The position numbers and the translations under genes are program-made. The notes below the pieces were generated by a model. That model had not been told where the DNA came from. It did not search any database and saw only the letters and a list, made by a program, of their open reading frames with translations. 64,000 nt of DNA, from positions 62,001 to 126,000 of the forward strand of contig NZ_JARXYX010000016.1 of NCBI RefSeq assembly GCF_029893585.1, written 5' to 3'. Positions within the stretch are counted from its first letter, which is position 1. The number at the start of each line of letters is the position of its first letter. The DNA is from Streptomyces sp. LBL (GTDB lineage Bacteria > Actinomycetota > Actinomycetes > Streptomycetales > Streptomycetaceae). This document shows, piece after piece, positions 44,480-52,479 of the stretch.

Positions 44480-45607
44480 TCACACGGCGGTTCCGTCCTC
44501 CTCCGCCAGGACCCGCTGGGCGGTCGCGAAGGCCGAGTTGGCCGCCGGGACCCCGCAGTACACGGCCGTCTGCAGCAGCACCGCGCCGATCTCCTGGGGC
44601 GTGAGCCCGTTGCGTCGGGCCGCCCGGACGTGCATGGCCAGTTCGTCGTAGTGGCCGTGCGCGACCAGCGCCGTCAGAGTGATCATGCTGCGTTCGCGGC
44701 GGCTGAGCGTCGGGTCGGTCCAGATCTCGCCCCACGCGTAGCGCGAGATGAAGTCCTGGAAGCGTGCGGTGAACGGGGTCTGCCGGGCCTGCGCCCGGTC
44801 CACGTGGGTGTCGCCGAGCACCTCGCGCCGCACCTCCATGCCCCGCGGGGCGGGCTTGCCGAGGTGCGCCCGCAGGGCAGTCAGCACCGCCTCCGGGCAC
44901 TGCGCGACCGCGAGATGCGAGGCACCCGGCAGCTCGACGAGCGTGGCGCCCGGGACCGCGTCCGCGATCTCCCTGAGATGCGCGGGCGGGGTCGCCGGGT
45001 CCTGCCGGCCCGCGATCAGCAGCGTCGGCGCGGACACCCCTTCCAGCCGGTCCCGCAGGTCGTACGCGGCCAGCGCGTCGCAACAGGCGGCGTACCCCTC
45101 GGGGTCGGCGTCCCGGAGATCCCGTACCAGCTCCGGCACCGTGAACCCGGAGGTGAACCAGCGGGCGTCGGTGTTCTCCACGAGCCAGCCCAGGCCTTCG
45201 CGCCGGACCCGCTCGGCCCGTTCCTCCCACGGCTTCGAGCCGTTGAAGTGGGCCGAGGAGCAGATCATCGCCAGCGACGACACCCGCTCCGGGTGGTGCA
45301 CGGCCAGCTGCAGCCCGACCGCGCCGCCCAAGGACACGCCCGCGTACGCGAACCGGTCGATGCCGAGCGAGTCGGCGAGCGCCAGCACCAGGTCGGCGAG
45401 GTCACCGACGCTCGCCCCGGGCCCGATCAGATCGGCCGCGGAGCCGCCATGTCCGGGCAGGTCCCAGCGGACCACCCGGTGGGTGACGGACAGCTCGGGC
45501 GCGACCTGGTCCCACAGGGCGTACGACGTACCCAGCGAGGGCCCGAGCAGCAGCGGGGGAGCGGTGGCGGGCCCCTCGGTACGGTGGTTGAGCAGGTTCT
45601 CGGTCAA
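44480..45607 (-). CDS. pcaL: 3-oxoadipate enol-lactonase / 4-carboxymuconolactone decarboxylase fusion
   Basis: The 375-residue protein joins two enzymes. Residues 1-250 are an alpha/beta hydrolase with nucleophile Ser92 in GVSLGG (PcaD). Residues 265-375 are a carboxymuconolactone decarboxylase (PcaC; RERSMITLTALVAHGHYDELAMHVRAARRNG). Together they turn carboxymuconolactone into 3-oxoadipate. The best start is TTG 45607, overlapping the pcaB stop as TTGA; no ATG or GTG is nearby in frame. Fusion as PcaL is known in actinobacteria. Last gene of pcaHGBL. Confidence 0.93.
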   Translation of the reverse strand: MTENLLNHRTEGPATAPPLLLGPSLGTSYALWDQVAPELSVTHRVVRWDLPGHGGSAADLIGPGASVGDLADLVLALADSLGIDRFAYAGVSLGGAVGLQLAVHHPERVSSLAMICSSAHFNGSKPWEERAERVRREGLGWLVENTDARWFTSGFTVPELVRDLRDADPEGYAACCDALAAYDLRDRLEGVSAPTLLIAGRQDPATPPAHLREIADAVPGATLVELPGASHLAVAQCPEAVLTALRAHLGKPAPRGMEVRREVLGDTHVDRAQARQTPFTARFQDFISRYAWGEIWTDPTLSRRERSMITLTALVAHGHYDELAMHVRAARRNGLTPQEIGAVLLQTAVYCGVPAANSAFATAQRVLAEEDGTAV

Positions 45608-46935
45608 CGTCGCTCCAGAGCACGGTCGGTGAGAAAGGCTGAGGCGCCCGTGTAGTGGGCGGGGTCGGTGAGCTCGTCGAGGTCGACATCCTGCAACCCC
45701 GGCTCTTCGGCGAGGAGTTCGCGCAGGGTCCGGCCCTCGGTGTACGTACGCCGCGCCAGCTCCGTGAGCAGCTCCCGGGCGCGGGCCCTGCCGAGCACCG
45801 GCGTCAGCTCGGCGGACAGTCGCTCGGCGACGATCAACCCGTGGGTGAGACCGAGGTGTTCGCGCATGGCGTCGGCTTGCACCCGTAGGCCCTCGGCCAG
45901 TTCGGCGGCGTCGCGGGCCGCGCCGCCGACCAGCCTCAGCAGATCCCGCAGCGGTTCCCACTCCGCGTGCCAGGCCCCGGCCGGCCGCTCGTCCTCGGCC
46001 GGCATCGACCCGTACAGCGTCGCCGCGAGCTGCGGGGCCCGGCGGGCCGCGGCCACGATCAGCGTGGAACGCACTGGGTTCGCCTTGTGCGGCATGGCCG
46101 ACGAGCCGCCGCCGCTGCCCTCCGCGACCTCGGCGATCTCGGTGCGGGAGAGGGTGAGCACGTCCACGGCGACCTTGGCCAGCGCCCCGGCCGTGAAGGC
46201 CAGACAGCCGGCGAGGTCGGCGACCGGAGTGCGCAGGGTGTGCCAGGGCAACAGCGGTGCCCGGAGCCCGAGTTCACGGGCATACGCCGCGGGCAGCGCG
46301 GTCGCGTCCTCGGCGCCGTAGGTGAGAAAGGCCGCCAACGTCCCGGCCGCGCCCCCCAGTTGGGCGGGCAGGAGGTCCCGTACGGCTTGGACGCGGTCCC
46401 GGGCGTCCAGGACCAGCGACCGCCACCCGGCCGCCTTGAGCCCGAAGGACGTGGGGACGGCGTGCTGGGTGAGCGTCCGTCCCGGCATCGCCGTGTCCCG
46501 GTGCTCGGCGGCGAGCCGGGCCAGGGCCCGCTCGGTGCGGCCGAGGTCGTCGAGGACCAGGGCCAGGGTGCGCCCGGCGACCAGTATCGTCGCCGTGTCC
46601 ATGATGTCCTGGCTGGTGGCGCCCCGGTGGACATACGGGCCGTACTCCTCGCCGACCGCCTTCGTCAGGTCGGCCACCAACGGGATGACGGGGTTTCCGC
46701 CGCCCCGCGCGCGCTCCGCGAGCGACCGTACGTCGAAGCGGGAGGCGTCGGCCGCCCCGGTCACCGCCGTCGCGGCCGCGGCGGGGGCGAGCCCGAACGG
46801 GACCTGGGCACGGGTCAGCGCGGCCTCCGCGTCGAGCAACGCCTGCAGAAAGGCGCTGTCGCTCGTCGTGGAGGCGGCGGGGGAGCCTGCCCACCCGGGG
46901 GCGAGCAGGCCGGTGTCCGTGGGGGCAGATGTCAC
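45604..46935 (-). CDS. pcaB: 3-carboxy-cis,cis-muconate cycloisomerase
   Basis: The 443-residue protein belongs to the fumarase/aspartase superfamily, with the signature GSSAMPHKANP and a GATSQDIMDTATIL region near the first conserved loop. It lactonises carboxymuconate. GTG 46935 overlaps the pcaG stop as GTGA, and its own stop overlaps pcaL, so translation is coupled on both sides. Confidence 0.93.
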   Translation of the reverse strand: MTSAPTDTGLLAPGWAGSPAASTTSDSAFLQALLDAEAALTRAQVPFGLAPAAAATAVTGAADASRFDVRSLAERARGGGNPVIPLVADLTKAVGEEYGPYVHRGATSQDIMDTATILVAGRTLALVLDDLGRTERALARLAAEHRDTAMPGRTLTQHAVPTSFGLKAAGWRSLVLDARDRVQAVRDLLPAQLGGAAGTLAAFLTYGAEDATALPAAYARELGLRAPLLPWHTLRTPVADLAGCLAFTAGALAKVAVDVLTLSRTEIAEVAEGSGGGSSAMPHKANPVRSTLIVAAARRAPQLAATLYGSMPAEDERPAGAWHAEWEPLRDLLRLVGGAARDAAELAEGLRVQADAMREHLGLTHGLIVAERLSAELTPVLGRARARELLTELARRTYTEGRTLRELLAEEPGLQDVDLDELTDPAHYTGASAFLTDRALERR

Positions 46936-47537
46936 TGGAACTCCAGGAAGACCGTCTCGCCTTCGCCCTGAAGGCGGATGTCGAAACGGTACGTGCCGTT
47001 GCCCCCGTCCGTCGCGATCAGCGTGTCGCGGCGGGCGGGCTCCAGCCGGGCCAGCAGCGGGTCCGCGGCGAGCGCCGCCTCGTCGCCCGGCAGATAGACC
47101 CGGGTGAACAGGTGGACCAGCAGACCGCGGGCGAACACGCACACGCTGAGGTAGGGCGCGCTCAGCCCGCGCGCGCCGGGCCGCAGGGTACGCGCGTACC
47201 AGTGGCCGTTGGCGTCGGTCTGGATGCGGCCCCAGCCGGTGAACTCCACGCCGTTGCGGCCCAGGTAGCCGCCGGTGGCCGGGTCGCGCCGGATCGATCC
47301 GTCGGTGCTCGGTATGTTGCCGTCCGGGTCCGGCCCCCACAGCTCCACGAAGGCGTCCGGCAGCGGCTTGCCCTCGCCGTCGAGGACGTACCCCTGGACG
47401 GTGATGGTGTCCGGGTGGCCGACGGGTGCGATGTCACCGCCGCCGGGGAAGGGCAGCGCGTACCCGTAGAAGGGGCCGACGGTGTGCGACGGGGTGGGCA
47501 GCACGTGCTCCGGGCTGCTCGTGTCGGTCTTCGTCAT
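46932..47537 (-). CDS. pcaG: Protocatechuate 3,4-dioxygenase alpha subunit
   Basis: The 201-residue subunit has the intradiol dioxygenase fold (HTVGPFYGYALPF, then FVELWGPDPDGNI, GRIQTDANGHWYARTLRPG and APYLSVCVFARGLL). The alpha subunit lacks the full iron site, which the beta subunit supplies. Six bp separate it from pcaH. Confidence 0.93.
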   Translation of the reverse strand: MTKTDTSSPEHVLPTPSHTVGPFYGYALPFPGGGDIAPVGHPDTITVQGYVLDGEGKPLPDAFVELWGPDPDGNIPSTDGSIRRDPATGGYLGRNGVEFTGWGRIQTDANGHWYARTLRPGARGLSAPYLSVCVFARGLLVHLFTRVYLPGDEAALAADPLLARLEPARRDTLIATDGGNGTYRFDIRLQGEGETVFLEFQ

Positions 47538-47543
47538 GACAGG

Positions 47544-48317
47544 TCAGCGTCCTTCTTCGAGCCAGGTGGCGTGCGGGCCGTCCAGCACGACGTCCCAGTG
47601 GTAGCCGAGCGAGAACTCCGGGACGGACAGACTGTGGTCGTAGGTGGCGACCAGGCGCTGCCGTGCGGCGTCGTCCGTCACGGACTGCAGGATCGGGTCG
47701 TACGGGAACAGCGGGTCGTTCGGGAAGTACATCTGCGTCACCAGCCGCTGGGTGAACGCCGAGCCGAAGAGCGAGAAGTGGATGTGCGCGGGACGCCAGG
47801 CGTTGACGTGGTTGCGCCAGGGGTACGGGCCCGGCTGCACGGTGGTGAAGCGGTAGAAGCCGGTGTCGTCGGTGAGGGTGCGGCCGACACCGGTGAAGTT
47901 GGGGTCGAGCGGGGCGTCGTGCTGCTCGCGCCGGTGCGCGTAACGGCCCGCCGAGTTCGCCTGCCAGATCTCGACCAGCTGTCCGCGGATCGGGCGGCCG
48001 CCCCGGTCCAGCAGCCGGCCGGAGACGGTGACGCGCTCGCCGATCGGCTCGCCGTGGTGCTGCCGGGTGAGGTCGTTGTCGATCTCGGTGATGTCCCGCT
48101 CCCCGAAGGCGGGGGAAACCAGCTCCACCAGCTCCGGGTCCTTGCTGACGTCGATGGCGACCGGCGGCTGCCGCGGATGGCGCAGGACGGAGGAGCGGTA
48201 CGGGGCGTAGTCCCGCCGCGGGTGGTGCTCGACGGGGGCACCCTCGGCGACCCGCTTCTCGTACGCGGCGTGCTCGGCCGCGATCTCCTGGTCGATGTCG
48301 TGCTGGGTGAGAGTCAT
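47544..48317 (-). CDS. pcaH: Protocatechuate 3,4-dioxygenase beta subunit
   Basis: The 257-residue catalytic subunit carries the four expected iron ligands: Tyr126 in GRYAH, Tyr165 in YPWRN, His178 and His180 in AHIHF. It opens the protocatechuate ring between the hydroxyls. First gene of pcaHGBL, with a 298-bp divergent region to a MarR gene. The rest of the pathway (pcaIJF) is at 14.4-16.9 kb in this same window. Confidence 0.95.
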   Translation of the reverse strand: MTLTQHDIDQEIAAEHAAYEKRVAEGAPVEHHPRRDYAPYRSSVLRHPRQPPVAIDVSKDPELVELVSPAFGERDITEIDNDLTRQHHGEPIGERVTVSGRLLDRGGRPIRGQLVEIWQANSAGRYAHRREQHDAPLDPNFTGVGRTLTDDTGFYRFTTVQPGPYPWRNHVNAWRPAHIHFSLFGSAFTQRLVTQMYFPNDPLFPYDPILQSVTDDAARQRLVATYDHSLSVPEFSLGYHWDVVLDGPHATWLEEGR

Positions 48318-48442
48318 GGGGGTTCCTAACGCTTCCCGACGCTTCCTGGCGTTCGGGGGCGAGGGCGGGGGCGGGTGCGGGGGCGAGGGTGGGGCACTCG
48401 CCGACGCCGATGCGGAGGGTGGAGCAATGAGTCAGGGCGCCG

Positions 48443-48462
48443 ATAGTCAGGGCACTGATTAT
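48443..48462. promoter_or_regulatory. Inverted repeat upstream of pcaH, candidate MarR/PcaV site
   Basis: ATAGTCAG and CTGATTAT match at 7 of 8 positions around a 4-nt centre. The site contains GCACTGA, whose complement TCAGTGC recurs in the second site next to the MarR gene. Confidence 0.5.
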
Positions 48463-48576
48463 TTCAGCTGGGTGTGCTTCACGCTGTCACCGGCGGGCCG
48501 AGGCGTCAAGGCCCCAGAGAAAGGCGAGGTCAGTTCGAGTGAGTACCCCGGAGACAGTCGCGAGGCTGCAGAGTAT

Positions 48577-48593
48577 CGTTCAGTGCACCAACG
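48577..48593. promoter_or_regulatory. Second candidate MarR/PcaV site next to its gene
   Basis: CGTTCAGTGCACCAACG has CGTT/AACG arms around CAGTGCACC and lies 22 bp before the MarR start codon. It shares TCAGTGC with the site at 48443-48462, suggesting autoregulation plus control of pcaH. Confidence 0.5.
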
Positions 48594-48615
48594 AATATGA
48601 TCCTCGGGAGCGCAC

Positions 48616-49101
48616 ATGGCCGCGGTGGACCTCTCCACCCACCCCGGGCACCTGGCCCGGCGGCTGCAGCAGGCGCACTACCTGTTGTGGAACACGATGG
48701 TCTCGGAGGAGATCACCTCGCCACAGTTCGCGGTCATGAACGCGCTCGTCGCCGAGCCCGGTCTCGACCAGCGCACGGTGGGCGAGCGGGTGGGGCTCGA
48801 CCGGTCCACCATCGCCGAGGTGACCAGCCGGCTCGGTCGGCGAGGACTGCTGGACAAGGTGCGCGACCCGCAGGACGGACGCCGTTTCCTGCTGCGTCTG
48901 ACCGACGACGGGATGCGTACCCACGGCAAGCTGGCCGTGCGCACGGCCAGGATGAACCAGGTGTTCCTGGGCCCGCTCTCGGCCGCGGAGCAGACCGTCT
49001 TCTTCGAGCTCATCCGGCGGGTCGCGGACGCGGCGGAACAACTGCGTCATCCCGCGGAGCAGCTCCGTAATTCCGAGGAACCCCTGGTCGCCCCGTCCTG
49101 A
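48616..49101 (+). CDS. pcaV: MarR family regulator, PcaV-like
   Basis: The 161-residue protein has a MarR winged helix (SPQFAVMNALVAEPGLDQRTVGERVGLDRSTIAEVTSRL, wing DPQDGRRFLLRLTDDG). It is divergent from pcaHGBL, the same arrangement as the protocatechuate-responsive repressor PcaV of S. coelicolor. Ligand and orthology are inferred from context. GGGAG precedes the ATG. It converges on the DUF3048 gene with only 6 bp between stops. Confidence 0.88.
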   Translation: MAAVDLSTHPGHLARRLQQAHYLLWNTMVSEEITSPQFAVMNALVAEPGLDQRTVGERVGLDRSTIAEVTSRLGRRGLLDKVRDPQDGRRFLLRLTDDGMRTHGKLAVRTARMNQVFLGPLSAAEQTVFFELIRRVADAAEQLRHPAEQLRNSEEPLVAPS

Positions 49102-49107
49102 CGGGCG

Positions 49108-50100
49108 TCACGCCTTGGTGAACACCACCCACACCTGGCCCTCGGCGAAGTGCACCGGCGTACCGTCCGTCGTCGTGAACTCCGTGCCGTCGGTGGCCGT
49201 GGGACGTTTCCAGTCCACGTCGTAGGACCGCCCGCCGCGCAGCACCTCCGCCGTCCCCGAGCCGACCGTCTCGGTGTACGGGGTGTTGTTGCCGAGGAAG
49301 TCGTGGAAGGCGGATGCGCGCACCTTCACGTGCTGCACGACGACCGTCGCCGGGGCCATCCGCATCCCGTCGGTGGTCACGGCCGGTGTGCCGTCCATCG
49401 AGACCAGCCAGCGGCCCCGGTCCGCCGACCAGGTGAAGGTGAAGCGGGCCGCCGGGTAGCGCACGGTCCGCGAGGTCTCCGGCTCGCCGCCCGCCGGAGC
49501 GGAACCGTAGCGGAAGCCGGTGGTCAGCGCGTCGGCGCCCGGTGCGTGGGCCAGCAGTTTGTTCGGGCGCAGATAGAGGTTGTGCGGGGTCGGCTTGTCA
49601 GCGGCCCGCTGGTAGGCGTCGGGCACCTTCCCGGGGGTCTCCCCGTCCAGCGGCGCCTTGTTGATCAGCGGCAGCAGCTTGCCCTGCGCCCCGGAGAAGG
49701 CGAGCGTCGGCCGCTCGAACTGGCGCAGCAGCTCCAGGTCCGACTCGCGCGCGCTGCGCACCGGTCCGACGGCCTTCGGCAGCTTGGTCGCGTACACCGC
49801 CATCAGCCGGCTCAGCCCGCCCTCGACCTGCTCGGCGTACACGATGTCCGCGGCGTTCAGGCCGGTCTGCGGCCGGGCCGCGGGCGCGTTGTCGATCTTC
49901 ACCGCGAGCACGGAGGCGTCGTCGGCGCTGTTCTCCCGCGGGCTCTCGCTCTCGTTCTGCTCCGATGTCGTCGGCTGTCCGTGGCGGTCTTCGGCAGGGC
50001 CGCCCCCGTCCGTGCAGCCCGCCGCGAGCGACACCGTCACCGTGGCGGCCAACAGTGCGACCGCCGCAGCGGCACGCCGCACGCGCGTCTTCTGTCCCAT
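49108..50100 (-). CDS. DUF3048 (YerB-like) lipoprotein
   Basis: From ATG 50100 the 330-residue protein has a signal peptide and lipobox LAAGC (Cys29), then a Glu/Asn/Ser-rich spacer, then DUF3048 blocks: VKIDNAPAARPQTGLNAADIVYAEQVEGGLSR, GPVRSARESDLELLRQF, and a C-terminal half with FTFTWSADRGRWLVSMDG. The family is surface-attached and of unknown function. It lies 55 bp downstream of the ligase gene on the same strand. Confidence 0.88.
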   Translation of the reverse strand: MGQKTRVRRAAAAVALLAATVTVSLAAGCTDGGGPAEDRHGQPTTSEQNESESPRENSADDASVLAVKIDNAPAARPQTGLNAADIVYAEQVEGGLSRLMAVYATKLPKAVGPVRSARESDLELLRQFERPTLAFSGAQGKLLPLINKAPLDGETPGKVPDAYQRAADKPTPHNLYLRPNKLLAHAPGADALTTGFRYGSAPAGGEPETSRTVRYPAARFTFTWSADRGRWLVSMDGTPAVTTDGMRMAPATVVVQHVKVRASAFHDFLGNNTPYTETVGSGTAEVLRGGRSYDVDWKRPTATDGTEFTTTDGTPVHFAEGQVWVVFTKA

Positions 50101-50155
50101 GCCCACCGTGGTCACAAGCCACTCCCGTCGCGGAGAGGACCCCCTGAGTCCTGAG

Positions 50156-51226
50156 TCACTTCCGGACGCCGAAGACTTCGGCGAGGTCGTAATGGACCGG
50201 CTCGTCCAGCTGCGCGTAGGTGCAGCTCTCGGGGGTCCGGTCCGGGCGCCAGCGGCGGAAGCGGGCCGTGTGCCGGAAGCGGGCGCCGTTCTCCATGTGG
50301 TCGTACGCCACCTCGGCCACCCGCTCCGGCCGCAGCGGCACCCAGGAGAGGTCCTTCTTGCCGGACCAGCGGCTGGGCGCACCGGGCAGCCGGGCCGTCT
50401 CGTGCGCGGCCTCGTCGGACCAGGCCGCCCACGGATGGCCCGTGACCTGGTCCATGCGCAGCGGCTCCAACTCCTCGACCAGCTCGGCCCGGCGTTTCAT
50501 GGGGAAGGCGGCGGACACGCCCACGTGCTGGAGCGCGGCCCGGTCGTCGTACAGACCCAGCAGCAGTGAACCGACCACGGGGCCGCTCTTGTGCAGGCGG
50601 TAGCCCGCGACGACCACGTCCGCCGTCCGCTCGTGCTTGATCTTGAACATGGCGCGCTCGTCCTGGAGATAGCGCACGGTCAACGGCTTGGCCACGACCC
50701 CGTCCAGGCCGGCCCCCTCGTACTCCTGGAACCACTGCTGGGCCACCGCGACATCGGTCGTCGCCGGTGCCACGTGGACGGGCGGCGTCACCCCGGACAG
50801 GGCCGTGGTGAGCAGCGCCCGGCGGTCGCTCAGCGGGACGTCCAGCAGTGACTCGTCCGCCAGCGCCAGCAGGTCGAAGGCGACGAACGACGACGGTGTC
50901 CGCTCGGCCAGCATCCGCACCCGGGAGTCCGCCGGGTGGATCCGCTCGGTCAGCGCGTCGAAGTCAAGCCGCCCCTCCCGCGCGATGACGATCTCCCCGT
51001 CCAGCACACAACGCTCGGGCACCCGCTCCTTCAGCGCCGCCACCAGCTCCGGAAAATACCTGGTCAGCGGCTTTCCGGTACGGCTGCCCAGCTCGACCTC
51101 GACTCCGTCGCGAAACACGATCGCCCGGAACCCGTCCCACTTGGCCTCGTACTGCATGCCCGGCGGAATCCTCGCCACCGACTTGGCGAGCATGGGCTTC
51201 ACGGGCGGCATCACCGGCAGATCCAT
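50156..51226 (-). CDS. ligC: ATP-dependent DNA ligase, LigC type
   Basis: The 356-residue ligase has the nucleotidyl-transfer Lys29 in YEAKWDGFRA (motif I), LDGEIVIA (motif III), VAFDLLALA (IIIa), LDGVVAKPL (IV) and FKIKH (V), plus an OB-fold C-terminus. It is the stand-alone LigC class used in non-homologous end joining or backup repair, not the replicative NAD+ ligase. It is divergent from a LigD-type polymerase gene 74 bp away, which supports a repair role. Confidence 0.9.
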   Translation of the reverse strand: MDLPVMPPVKPMLAKSVARIPPGMQYEAKWDGFRAIVFRDGVEVELGSRTGKPLTRYFPELVAALKERVPERCVLDGEIVIAREGRLDFDALTERIHPADSRVRMLAERTPSSFVAFDLLALADESLLDVPLSDRRALLTTALSGVTPPVHVAPATTDVAVAQQWFQEYEGAGLDGVVAKPLTVRYLQDERAMFKIKHERTADVVVAGYRLHKSGPVVGSLLLGLYDDRAALQHVGVSAAFPMKRRAELVEELEPLRMDQVTGHPWAAWSDEAAHETARLPGAPSRWSGKKDLSWVPLRPERVAEVAYDHMENGARFRHTARFRRWRPDRTPESCTYAQLDEPVHYDLAEVFGVRK

Positions 51227-51300
51227 GCTCCGATTCTGCTCTGGAATGTCGGCAACCGCCCGGTGTGCGAGGTCTGCGCGGTACGCCTACCGTGGCTCGC

Positions 51301-52479
51301 ATGGGTGCAGCGGTGGAACTGGAGGCGGGCGGCCGGAGCGTGCGGCTGTCCAGCCCGGACAAGGTCTTCTTCCCGGAGCGCGGCTTCACCAAGCTGGACC
51401 TCGCCCGCTACTACCAGGCCGTCGGCCCCGGCATCCTGCGTGCCCTGCGCGACCGGCCCACCACCCTGGAGCGCTACCCGGACGGTGTGACCGGCGAGTC
51501 CTTCTTCCAGAAGCGGGCGCCGAAGAACATGCCCGACTGGATCCCGACCGCCCACATCACCTTCCCCAGCGGCCGCAGCGCGGACGAGATGTGCCCCACC
51601 GAGGAGGCCGCGGTGCTGTGGGCCGCCCAGTTCGGCACGCTCACCTTCCACCCCTGGCCGGTACGCCGCGAGGACGTCGACAGCCCCGACGAACTGCGCA
51701 TCGACCTCGACCCGCAGCCCGGCACCGACTACGCCGACGCCGTCCGAGCCGCCCATGAACTGCGGTCCGTCCTCGACGAGTTCGGCGGTCTGCGGGGCTG
51801 GCCCAAGACCTCCGGCGGCCGGGGCCTGCACGTCTTCGTGCCGATCGAGCCGCGCTGGACCTTCACCCAGGTCCGGCGCGCCGCCATCGCGGTCGGCCGG
51901 GAGATGGAACGCCGGATGCCGGACCACGTGACGATCAGGTGGTGGAAGGAGGAGCGGGGCGAGCGCATCTTCGTCGACTACAACCAGACGGCCCGGGACC
52001 GCACCATCGCCTCCGCGTACTCCGTACGACCGCGTCCGCACGCCCCCGTCTCGGCGCCCCTGCGCTGGGAGGAGGTCGACGACGCTCGCCCCCAGGACTT
52101 CGACATCGCGACCATGCCCGCGCGCTTCGCCGAACTCGGCGACGTGCACGCGGACATGGACGATCACCGCTTCTCCCTGGACGCGCTGCTGGAGCTGGCA
52201 CGCCGTGACGAGCACGATCACGGGCTCGGCGACCTGCCGTATCCGCCCGAGTATCCCAAGATGCCGGGAGAGCCGACGCGGGTCCAGCCGAGCCGGGCGA
52301 AGACGGCCGCGAAGAAGACGGCCGCGAAGAAGACGGCCGCGAAGAAGACGGTGAAGAAGACCGCGGAGGAACCCGCGAACAATGCCGCGGAGGACCACGC
52401 GAACAAAGCCACGAAGAAGGCGGTGCCTCCGGCGGCGCAACCGCCGCAGGCACCGCCTTCCGAACCTACAGTTCCTTGA
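51301..52479 (+). CDS. LigD-type NHEJ polymerase (PrimPol domain), Lys-rich tail
   Basis: From ATG 51301 the 392-residue protein matches the LigD polymerase domain: VRLSSPDKVFFPERGFTKLD at the start, SADEMCPTE, metal-binding Asp135 and Asp137 in RIDLDPQPG, SGGRGLHVFVPI, and VDYNQTARDRTIASAYS. Residues 315-350 are repeats of AAKKT, a histone H1-like basic tail that may bind DNA. No Ku gene is in the window. The 3' end overlaps the opposing DUF1080 gene by 14 bp and contains a terminator-like hairpin. Confidence 0.92.
   Translation: MGAAVELEAGGRSVRLSSPDKVFFPERGFTKLDLARYYQAVGPGILRALRDRPTTLERYPDGVTGESFFQKRAPKNMPDWIPTAHITFPSGRSADEMCPTEEAAVLWAAQFGTLTFHPWPVRREDVDSPDELRIDLDPQPGTDYADAVRAAHELRSVLDEFGGLRGWPKTSGGRGLHVFVPIEPRWTFTQVRRAAIAVGREMERRMPDHVTIRWWKEERGERIFVDYNQTARDRTIASAYSVRPRPHAPVSAPLRWEEVDDARPQDFDIATMPARFAELGDVHADMDDHRFSLDALLELARRDEHDHGLGDLPYPPEYPKMPGEPTRVQPSRAKTAAKKTAAKKTAAKKTVKKTAEEPANNAAEDHANKATKKAVPPAAQPPQAPPSEPTVP
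52416..52460. terminator. Bidirectional hairpin inside the 3' ends of two convergent genes
   Basis: A 13-bp perfect stem (52416-52428 with 52448-52460) encloses a second GGCGG/CCGCC stem. It lies within the last 22 codons of the polymerase gene and just past the stop of the opposing DUF1080 gene. Confidence 0.75.
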
